Shown one piece after another: positions 1 to 5,101 of a stretch of DNA of 5,698 bases. The stretch spans positions 1 to 5,698 of the forward strand of contig USKC01000211.1 of the NCBI GenBank assembly GCA_900555195.1. Reading direction: 5' to 3'. This DNA comes from an uncultured Lachnospiraceae bacterium (GTDB lineage Bacteria; Bacillota; Clostridia; Lachnospirales; Lachnospiraceae). The notes beneath the pieces are model-generated. The model was given only the letters and a program-made list of their open reading frames with translations. It had not been told where the DNA came from and did not search any database. Position numbers and translations under genes: made by a program. The first letter of the stretch is position 1, and each line of letters begins with the position of its first letter.

Positions 1-125
1 TGGCGCAGGAAGTGAAAAAATATGTCGAGGATGAATATCATTGCAAAATGACGGAAAAGGAACAGGTTTATTTGGCCATACAGTTAAAGCAGGCCATGGA
101 CAGTTGCGGACAGCGCATGAGATGA
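1..125 (+). CDS. C-terminal end of a probable PRD-type (BglG/LicT/GlcT family) antiterminator, partial
   Basis: Only the last 40 codons are present; the frame opens at position 3 (GCG) and ends at TGA 123-125. The fragment is polar and helical, with a stretch reading KMTEKEQVYLAIQL near its middle. This resembles the end of a PTS regulation domain (PRD), where an acidic residue precedes a YLxxH-like helix. PRD proteins bind nascent RNA and prevent early termination of PTS operons, and they are switched by histidine phosphorylation from HPr or EII. In this fragment the usual histidine of that helix appears to be a glutamine. The stop codon lies 12 nt before the EIIA start, so the gene is probably in the same operon and may regulate it. 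The RNA-binding domain and first PRD are outside the window. The family call rests on a short fragment plus context; another PRD regulator or an unrelated helical protein remains possible. Confidence 0.55.
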   Translation, partial: AQEVKKYVEDEYHCKMTEKEQVYLAIQLKQAMDSCGQRMR

Positions 126-131
126 GGAGGG
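124..131 (+). promoter_or_regulatory. Ribosome binding site of the EIIA gene, overlapping the upstream stop codon
   Basis: GAGGAGGG is a near-perfect Shine-Dalgarno sequence ending 6 nt before ATG 138. Its first two bases are the last two bases of the upstream TGA (123-125). Ribosomes finishing the antiterminator gene would therefore release on top of this site. This fits translational coupling of the two genes and fixes the EIIA start. Confidence 0.8.
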
Positions 132-137
132 TGAGAA

Positions 138-620
138 ATGGGTTTGTTTGATTTCCTGAAGAAAAAAGGAATTATGATTGGAGCTCCGGTTGCAGGTGAC
201 TGTGTGCCGCTCTCACAGGTGAATGATCCCACGTTCAGCGAGGAGATTCTGGGAAAGGGGATTGCAGTGATTCCGGAGAACGGACTTGTATATGCGCCTG
301 CGGACGGAGAAGTGAGCACTGTTTTTCCGACCGGCCATGCTGTGGCTCTTACGACGCCGGAGGGCGTGGAAATTCTGATTCATATCGGTCTGGATACGGT
401 GAAGCTGGAAGGAAAATATTTCCAGACAAAGGTGAATACAGGGGACAAGGTAAAAAAAGGGGAAGCACTGGTGGAGGCCGATATCGAATCAATTCGGAAG
501 GCTGGCTATGACTGCATCACTCCCATGGTTATCTGCAATACGCAGGATTTCACATCCGTTACAGGAAAGACGGGGATGCATGTTCTTCCCGGAGATGACT
601 GTATAGAGATTGAGAAATGA
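138..620 (+). CDS. crr: PTS glucose-type EIIA phosphocarrier, free-standing
   Basis: This 160-aa cytoplasmic protein is a complete single-domain EIIA of the glucose family. It takes phosphate from HPr and passes it to an EIIB domain. The active-site signature GVEILIHIGLDTV carries the phosphorylated His82. The second active-site histidine is His67 (TGHAVAL), corresponding to His75/His90 of Escherichia coli EIIA-Glc. A second family block follows at about residues 102-133 (GDKVKKGEA through ITPMVICN). The length and the N-terminus MGLFDFLKKK match stand-alone proteins rather than a domain cut from a fusion. The start is fixed by the strong Shine-Dalgarno at 124-131. The EIICB encoded at 2701 has no EIIA domain, so this protein is its obvious partner. 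The symbol crr is given by homology; whether it also signals as the enterobacterial protein does cannot be read from sequence, and that role is not expected in Firmicutes. Confidence 0.93.
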   Translation: MGLFDFLKKKGIMIGAPVAGDCVPLSQVNDPTFSEEILGKGIAVIPENGLVYAPADGEVSTVFPTGHAVALTTPEGVEILIHIGLDTVKLEGKYFQTKVNTGDKVKKGEALVEADIESIRKAGYDCITPMVICNTQDFTSVTGKTGMHVLPGDDCIEIEK

Positions 621-645
621 TTGACACGCAGGGAGGTATATTAAG

Positions 646-2262
646 ATGCTGAAGTGTTTCGGCAAAAGCGTATTAAAAGGAATTGCAGTAGGTAAAATAT
701 ATCTGTACAGGAAAAAAGAATTCGTCCTGACGCAGGATAAGGTGGAGAATGTAGAGGCTGAGATAGAGCGTTTTGAAGCGGCCCGGGAGAAAGCTTCCAG
801 TCAGTTGGAAAGCCTGTATGAAAAAGCGGTGAAGGAAGCCGGAGAAGAGCAGGCGATGATTTTTGATGTGCACAGAATGATGCTGGAAGATGCCGATTAT
901 CTGGATGCCATCCGGCAGATGATTCGGGAGACCGGGGTGAATGCGGGCTATGCGGTCAGCACGACCGGGGATCAGTTTGCACAGATATTCGCTTCTATGG
1001 ATGACGATTACATGAAAGCCCGCAGCGTGGATGTGCTGGATATTTCAAGAAGGGTTGCCCGGATCCTGGCGGGGATTGGAGAGGAAGGGATCGCGTCTGA
1101 TGAGCCGGTCATTTTGTTGGCGGAGGATTTATCTCCCAGCGAAACCGTGCAGATGGACAAGAGTAAGATCCTGGCCTTTGTGACCAAGGGAGGCTCCACC
1201 AATTCCCATACGGCGATTCTGGCCCGCTCCATGAACATCCCGGCTTTGGTGCAGACGAATGTGGAATTAAAGGACGAATATGATGGAAAGCTGGCAGTGG
1301 TGGACGGCTTTGAAGGAACGTTCTATATGGAGCCGGAGGCGGCGATGCTCGCAGAACTGCTTCGGAGAAAAGAAGAGGCTGATAAGGAGCATGCACAGCT
1401 GGAACAGCTGAAAGGCCTTGACAATGTGACTACGGATGGGCGCCGGATCAATATCTACGCGAATATCGGAAGCGTGGAGAACGTGGAAAAGGTGCTGCAG
1501 TCAGATGCCGGCGGGATCGGGCTTTTCCGAAGTGAATTCATCTATCTGGGAAGGGATGATTATCCTACTGAGGAGGAGCAGTTTGAGATCTATAAAGAAG
1601 TTCTTTCCCGCATGGGAGGCAAGAAAGTAATCATCCGGACGCTGGACATTGGCGCGGATAAGCAGGTGGATTATTTCCAGCTCCCGAAGGAAGAGAATCC
1701 GGCAATGGGGTATCGTGCGATCCGTATTTGTCTGACGAGACAGGAAGTGTTTAAGACCCAGCTGAGAGCGATTTACCGTGCCTCTGTATATGGGACAGCT
1801 GCGATCATGTTCCCCATGATTATCTCGATTAAAGAGATTCGGGAAATCAAAGGGATCGTTGAAGGCGTGAAAAGAGAACTTACTGCGGAAGGAAAGCCCT
1901 TTGGAGAGGTGGAACTGGGAATCATGGTGGAGACACCTGCCGCAGCCATTATCAGCGATCAGCTGGCGAAGGAAGTGGAGTTCTTCAGCCTGGGAACCAA
2001 TGACCTGACCCAATATACGCTGGCGATTGACCGTCAGAATCAGAAGCTGGACGGCTTCTATGACTCCCATCATGAAGCGGTGCTGCGCCTGATTAAGATG
2101 ACAGCTGATAATGCGCATGCCGCTGGGATTTGGGTAGGCATCTGCGGGGAACTGGGAGCGGATACGACGCTCACAAAGACGTTCGTGGATATGGGAATCG
2201 ATGAGCTATCCGTTTCACCCGCCTATGTGTTGGGCGTGAGAAAGGCTGTCAGAGAGATTTGA
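646..2262 (+). CDS. ptsI: Enzyme I of the PTS (phosphoenolpyruvate-protein phosphotransferase)
   Basis: This 538-aa soluble enzyme autophosphorylates from PEP and passes the phosphate to HPr, starting the sugar PTS relay. Visible in order are an N-terminal HPr-binding helical region (about 35-140), the phosphohistidine swivel motif GGSTNSHTAILARS with catalytic His188, and a C-terminal TIM-barrel PEP domain (about 255-535). The barrel carries Arg295 (GLFRSEF), Arg331 (RTLDIGADK), Glu429 (MVET), the FFSLGTNDLTQYTLAIDR block (Asn452, Asp453, Arg463) and catalytic Cys500 (GICGELG). All core residues match the family. The length is shorter than the 575 aa of E. coli and normal for Clostridia. GGGAGG at 631-636 lies 9 nt before ATG 646, and only 25 nt separate it from the EIIA stop, so co-transcription is likely. 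It precedes ptsH here, the reverse of the usual ptsH-ptsI order. Confidence 0.97.
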   Translation: MLKCFGKSVLKGIAVGKIYLYRKKEFVLTQDKVENVEAEIERFEAAREKASSQLESLYEKAVKEAGEEQAMIFDVHRMMLEDADYLDAIRQMIRETGVNAGYAVSTTGDQFAQIFASMDDDYMKARSVDVLDISRRVARILAGIGEEGIASDEPVILLAEDLSPSETVQMDKSKILAFVTKGGSTNSHTAILARSMNIPALVQTNVELKDEYDGKLAVVDGFEGTFYMEPEAAMLAELLRRKEEADKEHAQLEQLKGLDNVTTDGRRINIYANIGSVENVEKVLQSDAGGIGLFRSEFIYLGRDDYPTEEEQFEIYKEVLSRMGGKKVIIRTLDIGADKQVDYFQLPKEENPAMGYRAIRICLTRQEVFKTQLRAIYRASVYGTAAIMFPMIISIKEIREIKGIVEGVKRELTAEGKPFGEVELGIMVETPAAAIISDQLAKEVEFFSLGTNDLTQYTLAIDRQNQKLDGFYDSHHEAVLRLIKMTADNAHAAGIWVGICGELGADTTLTKTFVDMGIDELSVSPAYVLGVRKAVREI

Positions 2263-2320
2263 GGCAATTCCAGTCTGATTTGGGGCTGCGAAAATAGAAA
2301 GATAAAAGGAGTGATAAGAA

Positions 2321-2578
2321 ATGAAAGAATTCGAGTATACGATCACTGATGAATTGGGAATCCATGCAAGACCGGCAGGACTTCTGGTGAAGAAAGCGGG
2401 TGAATTCGCAAGCACAGTGAGCGTGGATAACGGACAGAAAAAAGGAGATGCGAAGAAGATCATGTCGCTCATGATGATGGGCGTGAAGAAGGGCCATACT
2501 GTGAAGTTCACCATTGAAGGGCCCGATGAGGATGCTGCAGCACAGGCGCTGGAAGCATTCATGAAAGAAAATCTTTAA
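2321..2578 (+). CDS. ptsH: HPr phosphocarrier protein, lacking the regulatory Ser46
   Basis: This 85-aa cytoplasmic protein carries phosphate from EI to EIIA. The active-site motif GIHARPAG places the phosphorylated histidine exactly at position 15, with Arg17 beside it. Overall length and the alternating strand/helix pattern fit HPr. At position 46, where Bacillus and most Firmicute HPr proteins have the serine phosphorylated by HPr kinase (KSIM), this protein has Lys46 in AKKIMS. It should therefore work in the PTS relay but not form P-Ser-HPr, the CcpA corepressor. It could be a dedicated HPr for this sugar system, or this may be the normal HPr of its clade, since I recall similar lysine-containing HPr proteins in Lachnospiraceae. 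AAAGGAG at 2305-2311 lies 9 nt before the ATG, and 58 nt separate it from ptsI. Confidence 0.95.
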   Translation: MKEFEYTITDELGIHARPAGLLVKKAGEFASTVSVDNGQKKGDAKKIMSLMMMGVKKGHTVKFTIEGPDEDAAAQALEAFMKENL

Positions 2579-2591
2579 TCGTATCCAAAAG

Positions 2592-2604
2592 ACCTTGATA
2601 AGGT
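2592..2604 (+). other. Small perfect hairpin in the EIICB leader
   Basis: ACCTT and AAGGT form a perfect 5-bp stem around a GAT loop, 13 nt after the HPr stop. It is short and could be chance. With the paired structures just downstream it may be part of a structured leader between ptsH and the permease gene. Confidence 0.25.
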
Positions 2605-2616
2605 ATATACAAACAG

Positions 2617-2645
2617 CGTTCGGAGGGAGCGATAAGCGTCCTTTT
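2617..2645 (+). promoter_or_regulatory. Possible attenuator-like alternative hairpins before the EIICB gene
   Basis: Two mutually exclusive short hairpins can be drawn. The upstream one pairs CGTTC (2617-2621) with GAGCG (2627-2631) around a GGAGG loop, with one G-U pair. The downstream one pairs GGAGC (2626-2630) with GC-G-TCC (2636-2641, one bulged G) around GATAA, and is followed at once by TTTT (2642-2645). The second resembles a weak intrinsic terminator and the first an antiterminator. This arrangement suits the probable PRD antiterminator encoded upstream. However, I do not see the conserved RAT sequence that LicT or GlcT bind, and both stems are short. This is an inference from hand pairing only. 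Confidence 0.25.
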
Positions 2646-2700
2646 GAATAAATTAAATACCCGATGCTAGGGCGGGATAAACTGAAGGGGGAATAAAATT

Positions 2701-4182
2701 ATGATGAAGTATTTACAGAAGCTGGGCAAGTCCCTGATGCTTCCGGTGGCATGTCTGCCCGTGGCCGGTATTCTTTCCGGCATTGGCTACCTGCTTTGTC
2801 CGGCGGCTATGCAGGGCGGTGAAATTACAGGAGCCGCTGCGCTGATCGGTTATTTCATGGTGCAGGCAGCCCTGGCGCTGGTGGACGGCACGACGATGGC
2901 AGTCCTGTTTGCGGTGGGCGTTGCAGTCGGAATGGCGGATGACCACGACGGTACTGCAGGTCTTGCAGGCCTGGTTTCCTGGCTGATGATGACCAAGCTG
3001 CTGAGCACAGGCGTTGTTACCACGCTGTTTCCCAGCTTTGCTGAAGATGCGACCAAGACGTTGGCGTTTGATAAAATCCAGAACGCTTTCATTGGTATCA
3101 TCGCCGGCATAATCGGTTCCATCTGCTACAATAAGTTTAAAAACACGAAGCTGCCTGATTGGCTGTCTTTCTTCTCAGGCAAGCGCTGCGTGGCTATCGT
3201 TACAGCTGCAGTTTCCATCGTTGCATCTGCAATCCTGCTGTTCATATGGCCGGTTGTTTTCGGCGCCCTGATCAGCCTCGGAAATGCGATCGTTGGCCTG
3301 GATGCTGTAGGAGCAGGTATCTATGCATTCCTGAACCGTCTGCTCATTCCTACAGGACTGCATCATGCGCTGAATAACGTGTTCTGGTTCGATACCATTG
3401 GATTGGGCGATCTGTCCCACTTCTGGGCTGGCGATACGTCCGCGTCGGAAGGAGTTACCTGGAGCCTTGGTATGTACATGTCCGGATTCTTCCCTTGCAT
3501 GATGTTCGGTATCCCCGGAGCTGCTCTGGCAATGGTTCATACCGCGAAGTCCAACAAGAAAAAAGCGGCCATCGGTATCGTGTCTTCCGCAGCTATTTGT
3601 GCATTTATCTGCGGCGTTACAGAACCCTTTGAATTTGCGTTCATGTTCCTTGCACCCGTGCTGTATGTGGTCTATGCGCTGCTGTATGGTATCTTTACTG
3701 TTATCACGGTGTTGGTAGGCTTCCGTGCAGGCTTCTCCTTCTCAGCAGGAGCTACGGACCTTCTCTTCTCCGCATCACTGCCCGCTGCACAGAATACCTG
3801 GATGATCATTCCGCTTGGCATTGCGGCATTCGTGGTGTTCTATGTGGTATTCAGAGTGGCGATTGTAAAGCTTGATCTGAAGACACCCGGACGGGAAGAT
3901 GATGATGAGGAAGCAGAAAAAGCGGTTGTCCTTTCCAATAATGATTATACAGAAGTTGCTAAAATCGTTCTGGAAGGACTTGGCGGCAAAGAGAACGTGA
4001 AATCTCTTGACAACTGCATCACAAGACTTCGTCTGGAGATTAACGACTATACGAAGGTGGATGAGAAGAAGATCAAATCTGCCGGTGTGGCCGGAGTGAT
4101 TCGTCCGAACAAGAGCAATGTTCAGGTAATTGTAGGAACAAAAGTGCAGTTCGTTGCGGATGAGATGAAGAAAATGCTTTAA
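2701..4182 (+). CDS. nagE: PTS EIICB permease, probably N-acetylglucosamine-specific
   Basis: This 493-aa inner-membrane permease imports a hexose and phosphorylates it. Residues about 1-390 form the EIIC membrane domain with many hydrophobic helices. It carries the conserved GLHHALNNVFWF segment (His221, His222) and the GVTEPFEFAF substrate-site motif (residues 305-314, Glu308). An acidic linker (about 398-407) leads to the EIIB domain (about 412-493), whose phosphocysteine is Cys439 in SLDNCITRLRLE. No EIIA domain follows, so the free EIIA at 138-620 must supply phosphate. The AAGGGGG ribosome site at 2685-2691 favours ATG 2701 over the adjacent ATG at 2704. The glucose and N-acetylglucosamine permeases are close relatives. 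I prefer GlcNAc because nagB and nagA follow, but glucose or glucosamine cannot be excluded. The name nagE follows gammaproteobacterial use; Bacillus calls its equivalent nagP. Confidence 0.88.
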   Translation: MMKYLQKLGKSLMLPVACLPVAGILSGIGYLLCPAAMQGGEITGAAALIGYFMVQAALALVDGTTMAVLFAVGVAVGMADDHDGTAGLAGLVSWLMMTKLLSTGVVTTLFPSFAEDATKTLAFDKIQNAFIGIIAGIIGSICYNKFKNTKLPDWLSFFSGKRCVAIVTAAVSIVASAILLFIWPVVFGALISLGNAIVGLDAVGAGIYAFLNRLLIPTGLHHALNNVFWFDTIGLGDLSHFWAGDTSASEGVTWSLGMYMSGFFPCMMFGIPGAALAMVHTAKSNKKKAAIGIVSSAAICAFICGVTEPFEFAFMFLAPVLYVVYALLYGIFTVITVLVGFRAGFSFSAGATDLLFSASLPAAQNTWMIIPLGIAAFVVFYVVFRVAIVKLDLKTPGREDDDEEAEKAVVLSNNDYTEVAKIVLEGLGGKENVKSLDNCITRLRLEINDYTKVDEKKIKSAGVAGVIRPNKSNVQVIVGTKVQFVADEMKKML

Positions 4183-4225
4183 GATCAGAAGAATGATCGA
4201 AAGAAATAAAATCCCTAGCACAATA

Positions 4226-4250
4226 TCGGAAGCCCCTTAGGGGCTTCCGA
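4226..4250 (+). terminator. Perfect 11-bp hairpin after the EIICB gene, probable terminator or 3'-end stabiliser
   Basis: TCGGAAGCCCC pairs perfectly with GGGGCTTCCGA around a TTA loop, 43 nt after the EIICB stop. The GC-rich stem is strong. The bases directly after it are ATTTGG rather than a clean run of T; a real T-run (TTTTT) comes only at 4266-4270. Termination on the plus strand may therefore be partial, letting some transcripts read into nagB, or the hairpin may serve as an mRNA 3'-end barrier. The minus-strand reading also lacks a T-run and has no facing gene to terminate. Confidence 0.65.
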
Positions 4251-4253
4251 ATT

Positions 4254-4262
4254 TGGTATGAT
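4254..4262 (+). promoter_or_regulatory. Possible extended -10 promoter for nagBA
   Basis: TGGTATGAT matches the extended -10 pattern TGnTATAAT with one mismatch, 4 nt after the hairpin and about 90 nt before the nagB start. No good -35 box lies 16-18 nt upstream, where the hairpin arm sits. It would allow nagBA to be transcribed independently of the PTS genes. The evidence is one short motif. Confidence 0.3.
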
Positions 4263-4299
4263 TCGTTTTTATTTAATTGAGATGTAAGAGGATAGAAGA

Positions 4300-4335
4300 C
4301 GCGTTGGGAATCTATGCTGATTGGACCAAAGCGCG
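4300..4335 (+). other. Possible leader hairpin touching the nagB ribosome binding site
   Basis: CGCGTTGG (4300-4307) can pair with CCAA (4326-4329) and CGCG (4332-4335), leaving an AG bulge at 4330-4331 and an 18-nt loop. The last paired base, G4335, is the first G of the nagB Shine-Dalgarno tract (GGGAGGGAG, 4335-4343). Folding could reduce ribosome access to nagB. The pairing was found by hand and is modest in strength. Confidence 0.25.
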
Positions 4336-4353
4336 GGAGGGAGCTGAATAAAG

Positions 4354-5079
4354 ATGAGAATTATAAAAGCGAAAGACTATAAAGACATGAGCCGGAAAGC
4401 GGCGAATATTATTTCCGGACAGATTATTATGAAGCCGAATTGCGTACTGGGCCTTGCTACTGGTTCTACGCCGATCGGAACCTATGAAGAACTGGTGGAG
4501 AGATACAGGAATGGGGATCTCGATTTTTCGGAAGTGACGAGCGTGAATCTGGATGAATATAAAGGACTTCCCCGTGAGAATGATCAGAGCTATTATTATT
4601 TTATGAACGATCATCTCTTCCGCCATGTGAACATAAACAAGGACAGAACGTATCTGCCAAATGGAATGGAGCCGGACAGCGATAAGGCATGTGCAGAATA
4701 TAACAGGATTATTGCTTCTGTAGGGGGAATTGACCTCCAGCTGCTGGGGCTTGGCCATAACGGTCATATCGGATTTAATGAACCCGCGGACAGCTTTGAG
4801 CTGGAGACCCATTGCGTGGATCTGACGGATTCAACCATTCAGGCGAACCAGCGTTTCTTCGCATCTTATGATGATGTGCCGAAACAGGCATATACGATGG
4901 GAATTAAAACGATCATGCAGGCAAAAAAAGTTCTGGTGGTTGTGAGCGGAGAGGATAAGGCAGAGATTGTGAAAAAAGCGTTTTTCGGCCAGGTAACGCC
5001 CAGAGTGCCTGCATCCATTCTTCAGATTCATAAAGATGTGACAATCGTGGCGGATGAGGCGGCGCTTTCTAAAATCTGA
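4354..5079 (+). CDS. nagB: Glucosamine-6-phosphate deaminase
   Basis: This 241-aa cytoplasmic enzyme converts glucosamine-6-phosphate to fructose-6-phosphate and ammonia, the last step feeding amino sugars into glycolysis. The sugar-phosphate loop is GLATGSTPIGTY (33-44). The proton-transfer aspartate is Asp67 in VNLDEYKGLP. The ring-opening residues fall in GLGHNGHIGFNEP as Asn136, His138 and Glu143. Asn136 aligns with Asp141 of E. coli NagB; asparagine here is, to my knowledge, usual in the shorter Gram-positive enzymes. The length fits the approximately 242-aa Bacillus form, which lacks the C-terminal extension and the allosteric control of the 266-aa E. coli protein. A GGGAGGGAG ribosome site (4335-4343) precedes ATG 4354. 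It lies 171 nt after the permease gene and 22 nt before nagA. Confidence 0.96.
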   Translation: MRIIKAKDYKDMSRKAANIISGQIIMKPNCVLGLATGSTPIGTYEELVERYRNGDLDFSEVTSVNLDEYKGLPRENDQSYYYFMNDHLFRHVNINKDRTYLPNGMEPDSDKACAEYNRIIASVGGIDLQLLGLGHNGHIGFNEPADSFELETHCVDLTDSTIQANQRFFASYDDVPKQAYTMGIKTIMQAKKVLVVVSGEDKAEIVKKAFFGQVTPRVPASILQIHKDVTIVADEAALSKI

Positions 5080-5101
5080 GAAGAAAAGAAGGGAAAAGCC
5101 G

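Noticed and set aside
621..626. Perfect TTGACA -35 box between the EIIA gene and ptsI
   Set aside because: No -10 box lies 16-18 nt downstream; the nearest AT-rich hexamer, TATATT (637-642), is only 10 nt away. The match is probably chance in a 25-nt gap.
1501..2118. Long minus-strand open frame of 205 codons opposite ptsI
   Set aside because: It lies wholly inside a well-supported plus-strand gene, has no recognisable family and looks like a shadow of ptsI codon bias.
2644..2672. Possible sigma-A promoter (TTGAAT with a -10 near GCTAGG) before the permease gene
   Set aside because: The -10 match is poor at every allowed spacing, so it was not listed as a promoter.
2579..2700. Classical LicT/GlcT RAT antiterminator target
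   Set aside because: The conserved elements of known RAT sequences, such as the TGTnACTG and AGGCA blocks, are not present; only generic hairpins are visible.
4183..4353. Catabolite-responsive element (cre) in the long spacer
   Set aside because: No sequence close to the TGWNANCGNTNWCA consensus could be found by eye here or in the 2579-2700 leader.
4312..4812. Minus-strand open frame of 166 codons over the start of nagB
   Set aside because: It is antisense to conserved nagB motifs, its translation shows no known domain, and there is no convincing ribosome site.
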